Notes: a model not told the origin generated them from the letters alone. Positions 50,335 through 58,893 are shown, numbered from the stretch's first letter. The stretch is DNA of 64,000 nt from Vibrio campbellii CAIM 519 = NBRC 15631 = ATCC 25920 (GCF_002163755.1 NZ_CP015865.1:1-64000), one strand, 5' to 3'. Numbers and translations: made by a program.

Positions 50335-51648
50335 TTATTCACTCTTATCGTCTTTGTGCGCGGGATCTTCCCAACACACCACCTCTTTTGCAGACGCGTT
50401 AGTGAAAGACAGTCGGTTGTTTGCAAAATCACTACCATCGCCGCGTTTCACGTAGATGACCTCGTCCAAGAAGTAGATACCCATTGCCGACCATGCTGGC
50501 ACGGTATAGCCTTCTTCTCTTGTTTTGGAAGCGAAAATTTCTTCAGATTTTGTTCGTTCCCAACCAAAGCTGGCAGACAGTTCACAAGTTACGGTACCAC
50601 CAATGAATTTACAGCCGCCCTCTGCTGTTACTGTTAAGCTTGCGCCAGCACTCAGCGTCTCAGATTTTGCTTTTGTTACACCAGATTCAGTTGTGATAGT
50701 AAGACTGATTGGCGTGGGTGCCTTGTTGTTGTAGAACCCATCACAAGGGCTGTACTTCACATGGCGCTCTAGGCGGTAAAAAGGGGATTCGCGGAATTGT
50801 CTTTCTCGCGACATATCCTTATCGGCGGTTAAAGCGGTACATGGCACATAAAAGTAGCTCTTTAACATATGCTCCGTCTTAGGTGGTTCGTCGTAACCCG
50901 AGACGTCAGGAACAGGAATTTCGCCGCCATCCACTGGGAAAATTGGCAGTTTAAGAACACGTAGTACTGTGTCACGGTATGGGCGGTTTGGTTTTGAGTG
51001 TTTGCGTGCTGCCACAAAGCCACCTGATGCCACGAAGATAGTGTTATCACCTTCTACGCGTTGATCTGGTCGAATTTCCCATAATGAAACATCGTGATCA
51101 CCATGTGAGCCAGCATCATCCCAAATGAATGTGTTACCGTCTAAGATGCCGTCTGCTGTCAGGTCTTCGCGCACACACATGACTTCTCGTACATCTGGTT
51201 TGGCATCTGAGCCATATTGGTCTCTTGCAACATCCCCCAATGCTACATAGCCTTTTGGTGGAATAGGTCGCCAAATTGAACCTTCAACAGTGGCACCAGA
51301 GTTTACGCTGTCCCAACGCCACTCATAGTCGATTGGGTGTGCTAAAGCGGGTTGTTGTCCTTCTGGTACATAGTTCTGCTTAATCAGAATTCCAGCGACA
51401 CCATGGAAAAAACAGTCCGTGACATTCCAGTGATCTTTAACAGCAACCGAACAAAGGCTGTAGAATCCCTCTTCGTTATCACAGTTAGTCGGTAGCGGGC
51501 GACACAAGCTAACACATTTATCGCCGCCATTACCTCGTTCATCCCAAATACACTTATAGTTTTCGGCGAAACGAATCGTCACCTCACCACAATCGAGTTG
51601 TCTTACGCGAGGGTAAGCATCATTACTTTCTAATACATTAGAGTCCAT
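50335..51648 (-). CDS. Vps62-domain protein with probable beta-pore-forming C-terminal region
   Basis: The 437-residue protein has an N-terminal Vps62-type region (~8-240): TIRFAENYKCIWDERGNGGD, GSIWRPIPPKGYVALGDVAR, DVSLWEIRPDQ, SGGFVAARKHSKPN. The C-terminal part (~265-437) begins KSYFYVPCTALTADK. It then has an alternating Ser/Thr-rich stretch (SETLSAGASLTVTAEGG and GTVTCELSASFGWERTKSEE), as in the membrane hairpin of aerolysin-like pore formers, and closes with TVPAWSAMGIYFLDEVIYVK. Vps62 regions occur in fungal and bacterial toxins. No signal peptide is present. AAGGAAATTATT precedes the start. Confidence 0.6.
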   Translation of the reverse strand: MDSNVLESNDAYPRVRQLDCGEVTIRFAENYKCIWDERGNGGDKCVSLCRPLPTNCDNEEGFYSLCSVAVKDHWNVTDCFFHGVAGILIKQNYVPEGQQPALAHPIDYEWRWDSVNSGATVEGSIWRPIPPKGYVALGDVARDQYGSDAKPDVREVMCVREDLTADGILDGNTFIWDDAGSHGDHDVSLWEIRPDQRVEGDNTIFVASGGFVAARKHSKPNRPYRDTVLRVLKLPIFPVDGGEIPVPDVSGYDEPPKTEHMLKSYFYVPCTALTADKDMSRERQFRESPFYRLERHVKYSPCDGFYNNKAPTPISLTITTESGVTKAKSETLSAGASLTVTAEGGCKFIGGTVTCELSASFGWERTKSEEIFASKTREEGYTVPAWSAMGIYFLDEVIYVKRGDGSDFANNRLSFTNASAKEVVCWEDPAHKDDKSE

Positions 51649-51820
51649 AATAATTTCCTTTATTAATTAAATTACGTTATTCATGGTGGATTGAATATAT
51701 TTAAAATATAGAGTCCACTTATTTATTGAGGGGTAGTGCTCAATTTTTATAAATTCATACATTGATTGGTAAAAAGCGCACGGAATAAATAAAAGATATA
51801 ACGAATATCCTTCATTTTGC

Positions 51821-52363
51821 TTAGATATTTTTCAGATCGGCTACTGCATATTTAACGTTACGAGACGTTCGTTCTTGCCACTTTTGGGAATGGATTTTTC
51901 CGCTTGAATAATTAGAGATAAAATCCAGCCTCTCCGCGATAAAATGCAAAACAAACTCATGCGGGATCGCGTCTTTCATTGCGCCAATAGTCACTGAACC
52001 TAAGATACCATCTGGCTTTACCTTCAAGGCGTTTTGTAGAAAAACCACACTGTGGTGTATGCCATGTTCGATCACCGAGTCTAAAAACTGGAACATAACG
52101 CACTGCGGAATGGAGAATTCATCTTTAAAAGGGGAGTAGAAATCATAATAGTAGATTTCCATTGCCTGTTCTTTAGTTAGGTTAATGATGTCTTGATCAG
52201 GATAAGACATAGCGGAAATTCCATATTTAGAACCTTTTAATTCTCCTCGACCTACCGCCCCTCCGGTCCAGTGTTTTCTCTCTTGGGGTGAGTTATTAAA
52301 ATTAAATTCTGATTCCATTAATCGATCGAAGATAATTTCAAAAAAATCATCATAGTGATTCAT
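51821..52363 (-). CDS. GH108-family muramidase (TtsA-like)
   Basis: The 180-residue protein matches glycoside hydrolase family 108 with its C-terminal PG_binding_3 half. RLMESEFNFNN corresponds to the catalytic E-G-G-Y region (Glu17). KGSKYGISAMSYPDQDIINL is the strongly conserved K-Y-G-I-S-x-x-x-Y-P block. FLQNALKVKPDGILGSVTIG is the peptidoglycan-binding part, and AERLDFISNY is conserved. Size and layout match TtsA of Salmonella Typhi, a muramidase required for typhoid toxin release, and related endolysins. It has no signal peptide, as in TtsA. Among signal-less toxin genes it may open the cell wall for their release. Confidence 0.85.
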   Translation of the reverse strand: MNHYDDFFEIIFDRLMESEFNFNNSPQERKHWTGGAVGRGELKGSKYGISAMSYPDQDIINLTKEQAMEIYYYDFYSPFKDEFSIPQCVMFQFLDSVIEHGIHHSVVFLQNALKVKPDGILGSVTIGAMKDAIPHEFVLHFIAERLDFISNYSSGKIHSQKWQERTSRNVKYAVADLKNI

Positions 52364-52499
52364 GTTTTAATCCTATTTACTGTATAATTAAGTTCCGAAT
52401 TAATAAATTATTTATTATCGATGAAATACATTAATGCGTTGCAAAGTCGAATTACTTGAGACTAAGAGCCCTTAACTCTCATCACGTCATAGGCGTCTT

Positions 52500-53057
52500 T
52501 TATTTCTTTGCATAGTTCACGCTTGGCGCTTCTTTAGTATGAAATTCGATCCGCACTCGTATGAAGTTATCATCGTGCATGTCTTCAAGGCTTTTGATCG
52601 TGTTTTCAGAGGCGAGGGCGACGTTGATGTCGTCTTTCGGTAGAAAGGTATCGTTTAGGGTGTCCGGCGTGAGTCTCTTAATCTTCAGTTTTGCCTCCGT
52701 GAGACATTCGTCCTTGTAATTACAAACCTTAAAGGAGTTAATACTGGGCACCAATACTCGGCTCGCTAAGTGGCTTTTATCTAGGTAGATAACACCATCC
52801 GGCACTCTTTCGTCCTTATAAAGTCGAACGTACATGTAGTGGTTAACAATACTTTTTGAAAGATAAGTGATTTCATCGGTGATGGTCTCGGAGTTTTTAT
52901 AGACTTCGTCTCGCGCCATTTCCCGAATGATGTTTGTCACGTCGACCTTCGCTTTTTCGAATAAATAGTGCCCAAGGTAGTCCCCAGTAAAGACTAAAGC
53001 AGAGGCGACGCCCCCGGACAGCAATGTTTTTGATTTGATGCTCATCGCTTTACCCAT
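52500..53057 (-). CDS. Membrane-anchored protein coupled to the phospholipase gene
   Basis: The 185-residue protein has a single N-terminal hydrophobic segment (TLLSGGVASALVFTGDYLGH, ~10-29) and a mainly extracytoplasmic domain with a Cys pair (VCNYKDECL) and many charges. Its start overlaps the phospholipase stop (TAATG), so translation is coupled. It could be an immunity protein that protects the periplasm from the phospholipase, or a lysis partner of the GH108 enzyme downstream. No family is recognised. Confidence 0.6.
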   Translation of the reverse strand: MGKAMSIKSKTLLSGGVASALVFTGDYLGHYLFEKAKVDVTNIIREMARDEVYKNSETITDEITYLSKSIVNHYMYVRLYKDERVPDGVIYLDKSHLASRVLVPSINSFKVCNYKDECLTEAKLKIKRLTPDTLNDTFLPKDDINVALASENTIKSLEDMHDDNFIRVRIEFHTKEAPSVNYAKK

Positions 53058-54130
53058 TAAATATACCCATAAAAAACACGGGTTTTTATGCCTTGTAATC
53101 CCTTTGGGTCATAATCTGGATCTTGTTCTTTTCTTGCTAAGACAGAAGAGTGGATAACGGGCAAACATGACTCATCGGTAACGATACGATCGTTTTTTAG
53201 CACACACACTTTTCGGCTTTCCAATGTTAAACGCTGAAACAGCCCCGTTCGTTGCTTGTAGTGAATATGACCCATCTCGTTGGGTTGGATGTCGAGATCA
53301 TTGTCATCAATGATGCCTAAATATGCCGAGGGTAACACTTCATCCAAAGCAACATCCTTCATCGTCAGAGTCAATTCTGGTAGTTTTTGGCACTTAACGA
53401 GATATGATAACCAGTCGATAGAGTGTGACAGTGTAACATCGGAAAGACCATCGTCATAAAAGCCTCCCCCAATATTAGAATGCACACCAGGGAACCAGAT
53501 TTCTTCAACACGAAGTGGATCGTAATTCATCAAGTTCGGTTGGAAAGCTCGACGACGTTCGTCGATGCTCACCATATGAAGTGCTCGGCCGACAACGGGT
53601 GATAATTGGTACATCTGCTCGTAAAGCGTTTCATTACTGAGCCGAGTTTTGGAGCTCAAATTAGGCAGGCCGGCACTGGTCACCGTATCGAATAGGCACA
53701 TGAAAACGAAAGAGCAGGCGCTTGGGTTAACGAGGTCCTCGATAATGGTGACAAATTGACGCGCGATAGCCGCTCCCCGTGAAAAACCGGTAATAAGAAC
53801 GATGTCACCATTTTCGTAGTGCTGAGTGAAGTCTCGACCCGCTTTCTCCAAAATCGCTTTTTTGTCGCCCATTGAGAACGCAAAAGCGGATTCCAAAGCA
53901 TTATGTAACGCATTACTGTACGTACCAATGCCCTGGTAATAAAAGCTCGCTTTGACGTTGTCTTGCATAGACTGGCCGTACTTTTCCCCTTCATGCAAAC
54001 CGCCACCTAACAAGAAATGCAGCTTTAAAATATTGGAGATACTGTCACCTTGCGCTTCCGAATTCGAAGAACAATCCAGTGGTTCATTCCCAGTGCCATC
54101 AAAGTTAAAAACAATCACTTTTCCTGTCAT
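53057..54130 (-). CDS. DUF2235/Tle1-type phospholipase effector
   Basis: The 357-residue alpha/beta hydrolase has the DUF2235 (Tle1-like) pattern. The N-terminus is KVIVFNFDGTGNEP. The nucleophile motif is ITGFSRGAAIARQF with Ser117, the catalytic Asp probably 148 in MCLFDTVTSAG, and His217 in IWFPGVHSNIGGGFYDDG. Such enzymes hydrolyse glycerophospholipids and are often type VI effectors, but no VgrG, PAAR or chaperone gene is near. It follows the RfaH-like gene by 165 bases and overlaps the membrane-anchored gene. GGAG precedes the start. Confidence 0.85.
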   Translation of the reverse strand: MTGKVIVFNFDGTGNEPLDCSSNSEAQGDSISNILKLHFLLGGGLHEGEKYGQSMQDNVKASFYYQGIGTYSNALHNALESAFAFSMGDKKAILEKAGRDFTQHYENGDIVLITGFSRGAAIARQFVTIIEDLVNPSACSFVFMCLFDTVTSAGLPNLSSKTRLSNETLYEQMYQLSPVVGRALHMVSIDERRRAFQPNLMNYDPLRVEEIWFPGVHSNIGGGFYDDGLSDVTLSHSIDWLSYLVKCQKLPELTLTMKDVALDEVLPSAYLGIIDDNDLDIQPNEMGHIHYKQRTGLFQRLTLESRKVCVLKNDRIVTDESCLPVIHSSVLARKEQDPDYDPKGLQGIKTRVFYGYI

Positions 54131-54295
54131 TTTTTATTCTCCTTACGTGACAAATGAAGCCGGCAACCATTGCGTGGCGCGATATGTGAAAAACGGCGTC
54201 ACCACATCCAGGTAACCAACGTTGATATCAACTGGCACAGTGATGGAGAAAAGGGGGAGTGACGGCGAGTTAAAAGCGAATCTTCTGTTTGACGT

Positions 54296-54742
54296 TTAGC
54301 GTGCATGGAACACCAAGGATTGATGCAGCAATTTCACTCTCTCTGCATCTCTTGGCTCATTTTTTATCAGATTAATCAATTGTTTGGATTTGGTGCTTCG
54401 GGTGTTACGTTGTGATTTTTTTTCGCTTGAGCGTTGCTTAAGCTGATCGATAAATTCGCTGGGCATGGTAGCAAAGCGATTGCATGACCGAACAAAGTAT
54501 GAGGCACCAGAGAGGCGTAAAATGTGTGAGAAGTTGAGCTGTGAATGATCGAATTGAACAAAGAGATAATTGGCGAAGAGCGGTACTGACTTTCTCCTGA
54601 ACTGCCCTGGGCGATCTTGGCGCACTTTATAAACAGTCATCATCGGTTGATAAACCTCAATGCCCAGCTGTTCAAGTAGTGCGACTAGGTGAGTGTTTTT
54701 GTCCTTTCCATTTCCACTATAGAGTAAATACCATGCTTGCAT
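54296..54742 (-). CDS. RfaH/ActX-like specialised NusG paralogue lacking the KOW domain
   Basis: The 148-residue protein closely follows RfaH in its N-terminal NGN domain. MQAWYLLYSGNG, QLGIEVYQPMMTVYKVRQ, SVPLFANYLFVQFDHSQLNF and SGASYFVRSCNRFATMPSEF align with RfaH blocks (MQSWYLLY, LFPNYLFVEF, GVSHFVRF). After ~105 the KOW domain of RfaH is replaced by a short, very basic helical tail (SEKKSQRNTRSTKSKQLINL). NGN domains bind RNA polymerase and suppress pausing and termination at operons with an ops element. As first gene of the toxin operon it probably controls its expression. GAGGG precedes the start. Confidence 0.85.
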   Translation of the reverse strand: MQAWYLLYSGNGKDKNTHLVALLEQLGIEVYQPMMTVYKVRQDRPGQFRRKSVPLFANYLFVQFDHSQLNFSHILRLSGASYFVRSCNRFATMPSEFIDQLKQRSSEKKSQRNTRSTKSKQLINLIKNEPRDAERVKLLHQSLVFHAR

Positions 54743-55472
54743 TTTAAACCCTCATCACTGAAAGACAGAAATAGCTCCGCCGAAATTGCACCCAAGTTTG
54801 AGCAATTTCAAAATACGCAACTAAATGCATTAAGGGGGAGTATACCTGCCTAGCCAGCAGGTCCGATTTGAGGTAGGATGTGTTTTCATCAGACGTGCAG
54901 ATGCAGCGGACCTGCCTAGCTCGGAAAGTCCACTTTTTTTTGCAACCGTTGTTTGACTAGGTCGGCCGTGGTTGTTCTTTAAATCGCGATCGTGACGCGC
55001 TGTATGGCTCGCTAGGTGACGTAAGTCTTTAAAACCTAACTTTTTTGTCGCCCATGGGCTTGGGTTCAGTGTGAATAGACTGAGTCTTATCCTTATTTAT
55101 TTTCATTATTATTAATAAGGTGTGTCTGTAGACTGGATGACCGTGTCGTCGACAATGCTGTCCGTGCGATACCTTCGTTTGCTTCCACCTTTCGCAAGCA
55201 AAACACATTGGTGTTGATGCAAATTTTGATGCGAAAGTGCGTCGGTTTAAACATTAAGAATGAAATTGGGCTTCAAGCCACATTGTTTATGCAGATAGAA
55301 AGGCTTGTTAGTACAAAACCTCTTTACTGCAGTGGCCTCATTCTTTAGTCACCGACTGTTTTTGGCTAAGTTGTTCTTAGTCGATTTATAAATATTGTTA
55401 ATCAGTTTTTCTATGGGCTGAAATGAGCATCTTTGTTAAAGCTTGACGGTTTAAATCAAACTTAATGAAGCA
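54743..55472. other. Upstream region of the toxin operon, with repeats
   Basis: About 730 bases without a gene, holding the promoter and leader of the RfaH-like operon. CCTGCCTAGC is repeated at 54845-54854 and 54911-54920, and CAGGTCCG (54858-54865) pairs with CGGACCTG (54908-54915), so the leader RNA could fold. I found no exact ops sequence (GGCGGTAGNNTG) on the minus strand here; CGGCGGAGCTATTTC at ~54768-54782 is only partly similar. On the plus strand GAGGTAGGATG at 54870-54880 is closer, but wrong in direction. Confidence 0.4.
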
Positions 55473-56678
55473 TTACTCTCTTAAAGGCCGATGTAATGTT
55501 TGAGATAGTCGACCCTTATTGAATTCTTGTTGGTTCGAGACGTTTTTATCCTCTCTTTTTTCATGGCCATTCGGCTTGGCGCAGTTATCTGATACAGCAT
55601 AATTAACAGCCACCCTTAAGCGCAGAAGTTCTGTAAGGGGGATGATGTCAGGTTGTTTGATCACGCTGTTGATAATGGCTTGATACTTTTTTACTGTCTG
55701 TCGGCAGAGCTTACTGAGGCCAGCTATCGCACTGAGCGTGACCCTTTGCTTGTCATTGAGCAACTTTTGTGTGGCAGTGAGGACCTTTTTGGCCGTTGCC
55801 GTTTTTCGCTCTCCGTGTGTCCTTCTCGCGGCCATTGATTGACGGACATTCAGTGGCAAAGAATCATCCAGGTTCATTACGCCCCGGTTGATACATTCGC
55901 GTCCTACGTAATTGTCCCAAGTCCAACGTGCTACACTTTTTGTCGTCGCCTTGACTTCACTCTGTGGCAGGTTGCTTTCGTAACCTCTTAACGCAAAGTC
56001 ATTACACCGCTGGGCGTATTGTTCAACGCGAGCCTTGAACGCTTCGTAATAGCTTTGCTCTCGTTCTTGGTCAACGATGCTGTAAGCAAAATGGCGTAAC
56101 TTTTCGAACAGAGTACAGTTGCGGGAATGACTGGTGTCTCTTTTTTCCTTGCTTTCCCAGTGAGAGATATATTCAATCTCAACATGTGCCGCTAACTCCG
56201 ACAGCTCATAAACGTAGCCATGAAACTCCGTCGTTGACCAGATGGGGTGATGCGGTGTCTTTGCGATAATGCCGGCATAACAGGGGTCGGCTTTCAGTTG
56301 TTTTGCCATGCCTTGGTATACGCGCTTCATGAATTGAATCGGTTTGGCTCTTGCCTTATCACTGGTACAAACAGGAACGATGGCATAATAAAGATGTGCG
56401 GTGTTCTTATGCTTGTCACGAACAATAAAATTCGGTGCAGGTAAAGACTGATCGTCCCATATATTTGGGTTCTCATGGTCTAAATCAAACACTAACCAGG
56501 AGATCATGTCAGCACGGTTTACTTGCATGTATGAGCGCTTTATCGCGTATTCTCGAGGACGGATGTTAGTCGCCATTTTATTATCACTGCACCGAGCGAG
56601 AAAAGGTGCGGTACTCAGTAGCCGACGCATTGCCGCGTGACCTATTTGCGCATTAGCGGATTGAATTAGAGTATTCAT
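55473..56678 (-). CDS. ColE2/RepA-type replication protein with primase-like domain
   Basis: The 401-residue protein resembles the Replicase (PF03090)/PriCT family of plasmid Rep proteins. ADMISWLVFDLDHENPNIWD carries the D-x-D metal pair, then APNFIVRDKHKNTAHLYYAI, IAKTPHHPIWSTTEFHGYVY and YELSELAAHV. The C-terminal part (~285-340) has a HTH-like VTLSAIAGLSKLCRQTVKKY. These proteins make a primer at their origin. It is the second replication gene in the window, next to the toxin operons rather than to parAB, and suggests a cointegrate or a captured replicon. Confidence 0.8.
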   Translation of the reverse strand: MNTLIQSANAQIGHAAMRRLLSTAPFLARCSDNKMATNIRPREYAIKRSYMQVNRADMISWLVFDLDHENPNIWDDQSLPAPNFIVRDKHKNTAHLYYAIVPVCTSDKARAKPIQFMKRVYQGMAKQLKADPCYAGIIAKTPHHPIWSTTEFHGYVYELSELAAHVEIEYISHWESKEKRDTSHSRNCTLFEKLRHFAYSIVDQEREQSYYEAFKARVEQYAQRCNDFALRGYESNLPQSEVKATTKSVARWTWDNYVGRECINRGVMNLDDSLPLNVRQSMAARRTHGERKTATAKKVLTATQKLLNDKQRVTLSAIAGLSKLCRQTVKKYQAIINSVIKQPDIIPLTELLRLRVAVNYAVSDNCAKPNGHEKREDKNVSNQQEFNKGRLSQTLHRPLRE

Positions 56679-57096
56679 TCTATTTTCACTGACGATTGTA
56701 CGGTTAGTTCATTGCATATACTTCTGTTAATACTGAGAGGCAATTATGTGAAATTAAGGTAGAGGAAGAAGGCTATTTTTCATGTATATGAGCTTTAAAT
56801 AAAAATTCAATTCATCAATAAATAAATAATGTGATATTGGCCCAAAATATACCTATAAGAATTATAAAGTCTACTTTTATTTATTTTTATGATCTCATTT
56901 TAAGTTATTGATTTGGAATAATGCCCTGGCAATTATGTGGTTACTTGATAATTAATCAATCATAATGAAAAAAGAAAATTAATTACATTATTGTCAGATA
57001 TTAAAGCCAGGGATTATATTTTCACATATCAAATGCTGTTGTTAGAAATGCATATAAACAAAAGCATTTTTATTTATATTTGAAATATATTGATTT
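56679..57096. other. AT-rich region upstream of the second rep gene
   Basis: About 420 bases, strongly AT-rich (for example TTTTATTTATTTTTATGATC near 56875). It could hold the promoter and perhaps part of the origin of the ColE2-like replicon; no iterons are obvious. Confidence 0.35.
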
Positions 57097-57678
57097 TTAT
57101 GACTTACAGTGCAATAGAATATGAGCTTGGTTAGTTTTTTTATTCCAATCTTTCATTTCGGCAGTGTAACTGCCATGACGCTGGATTGCATCGACAATCC
57201 TTGTGATTTGTTCGGAACGAGTATATATGGATACCGCAGGCCTTGACGTTGTGGGGGGGTTATCCTGTTTCAGGTGCTCCTCACTAAGATAGAGCACATC
57301 AGACTCCATCGTGGCATCACTGCGGTAGAGTTCCGAGTCTAGACCTTGTTTATCGGATAGGTACTCGAGCAGTGAATACAATGGTTCTAAGCCGCCGATT
57401 TTGGTTTCTTTTGCTTTCTCATTCAATAAATAAAGCTTCTCTTCCAAATTAGAGCCTTTCGCTCTCGCAGTTTGGATCATTAATTTAATGTCTTTTTTAA
57501 CACTTGAGAACTGCTTATTATTGAGCTTTGGTTTAAGGTATTTAACCAGTATCTCGTTACGCCTAGAAACTGGGACAAATCGTTGCTGCTCGGAAACCTT
57601 ACAAAGTAAATGCAGTAAAGAATGAGTGATGGTGTCACATAATTGGTGATAGTAGCCAAAATCTTTCTGGATGGTCAT
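57097..57678 (-). CDS. Protein of unknown function, 193 residues
   Basis: The sequence begins MTIQKDFGYYHQLCDTITHS and is a helical, basic protein (PVSRRNEILVKYLKPKLNNK, VKKDIKLMIQTARAKGSN) with a more acidic middle. The last third (RSEQITRIVDAIQRHGSYTA) looks like an HTH-type segment. No signal peptide or membrane helix is present. I do not recognise it. It lies between the alpha-pore-former operon and the second rep gene in the same direction and might regulate either. Confidence 0.5.
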   Translation of the reverse strand: MTIQKDFGYYHQLCDTITHSLLHLLCKVSEQQRFVPVSRRNEILVKYLKPKLNNKQFSSVKKDIKLMIQTARAKGSNLEEKLYLLNEKAKETKIGGLEPLYSLLEYLSDKQGLDSELYRSDATMESDVLYLSEEHLKQDNPPTTSRPAVSIYTRSEQITRIVDAIQRHGSYTAEMKDWNKKTNQAHILLHCKS

Positions 57679-58021
57679 GTTGTTATTATTTACTCTCGTT
57701 GGATATTACACTATAGAGAACTAGAACCTATTTAGTCTATTTTCAAGTTCGAATGAGACGCACTTATACTATTTTTGTACTTTGCGATTACGGACACAGT
57801 AATACATCAGTCGAATGACAATGCGCATTATTTACATTATGTTAAATCGTGCGGTAAGAGTTGTTCGGCGAAGCAACAGTACCTTAATTCGATATGACAA
57901 TTACCTCTTAAATCATCATTAATACGGATGGTGGCGCCACTCAGCCGTTGTTATTTTAAAATCGGTAATATTCAGTTTAGATATTGTTTAACCCGTTACG
58001 TGGTCGACGCTAAGTATGGGG
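57679..58021. other. Intergenic region after the alpha-pore-former operon
   Basis: About 340 bases with no gene, holding the 5' region of the 193-residue gene and the end of the tripartite operon. No strong hairpin with T run is seen. Confidence 0.3.
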
Positions 58022-58840
58022 TTAAGATACATCGTGGATCAGAGTTTTCAACTCCTGGTTTGCGGCCATAAAGTAAAGTCTTATCTGGTTACGGTTCGTA
58101 ATGTCGCCATGTTGAATATCGCTAGCAATATTGTCGATGTCTCCTACGATAAAACTTATAGAGTTAGCCACCTTGCCTACTTTATCCATCACATCACTCA
58201 AATCTTGGGTGAAGTACTGCGTTTGTAATAAAAAGGACTCTTGCTGATTGATTTGATTCTGTGTAGCCCTAACCTGCGACTCTAAATGGTGGACTTTATC
58301 CTGAGCATTCGAAATAAGCACTGCTAACGCAATTAGACCAGGTATGCCAAAGATACCGAGGCCTATTAAGTAGTATTTCTGCTTATTCAGTGCATCCAGT
58401 TCCCGCTTTTCACCATCAAGGTTAGATTGAAGCCCAGCAATAGTGGCTTTCAAATCTACGGTAATGGTTTGTAACGCTTGGCTGTTCTCAGCGATAGTCT
58501 TATTTGCTTGTCTCACTTGCTCCAAACAATCATCCACAGCCACCTGCGTCGACTTTGCCTCTTGTTGCACGTGGTCAACAAAGCTTTGTAGCTCTACATC
58601 CGTTTCCGTATCTAGTATCGCCAGTTGGTTATTGATCTCATCATCTATCGAGTCGGCAAACGATAAGGCATCAGCTTGCATACTTTGTATTTGGGGGACA
58701 AGATGATTAACGGTCGTTTCCATACTTTGTTGGATGGTAACGGCATTACGAGGCAAGCCACTGAATTGAGCAATCACTTTTTCAGAAGCCTGCATGTTGG
58801 CAATAGCTTGTGACAAAATGCCATCAGTTTTGGTACCCAT
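58022..58840 (-). CDS. Alpha-pore-forming toxin component, C-type (AhlC/SmhC-like)
   Basis: The 272-residue protein is a long helical bundle without signal peptide. One hydrophobic hairpin, YYLIGLGIFGIPGLIALAVL (~157-176), lies between long coiled helices (VQQEAKSTQVAVDDCLEQVR, QVRATQNQINQQESFLLQTQ). The end, NQIRLYFMAANQELKTLIHD, mirrors MWLMAANTVVKDVITD of its neighbour. Size and layout fit the smallest component of tripartite alpha-pore toxins (AhlABC of Aeromonas, SmhABC of Serratia, Hbl/Nhe of Bacillus). It is the third gene of the operon, 53 bases after the second. Confidence 0.75.
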   Translation of the reverse strand: MGTKTDGILSQAIANMQASEKVIAQFSGLPRNAVTIQQSMETTVNHLVPQIQSMQADALSFADSIDDEINNQLAILDTETDVELQSFVDHVQQEAKSTQVAVDDCLEQVRQANKTIAENSQALQTITVDLKATIAGLQSNLDGEKRELDALNKQKYYLIGLGIFGIPGLIALAVLISNAQDKVHHLESQVRATQNQINQQESFLLQTQYFTQDLSDVMDKVGKVANSISFIVGDIDNIASDIQHGDITNRNQIRLYFMAANQELKTLIHDVS

Positions 58841-58893
58841 AAAATTCTCCGAACGACCCCAAAACGCCTGTCTTAGGGTCTATTAACAAAAGA

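Noticed and set aside
52251..52262. ops element (minus strand GGCGGTAGGTCG)
   Set aside because: It matches the ops core but lies inside the GH108 coding sequence and lacks the final TG; it is not upstream of the operon.
53057..54130. Standard type VI secretion effector locus
   Set aside because: No VgrG, PAAR, Hcp or adaptor gene is present nearby, so the delivery route is left open.
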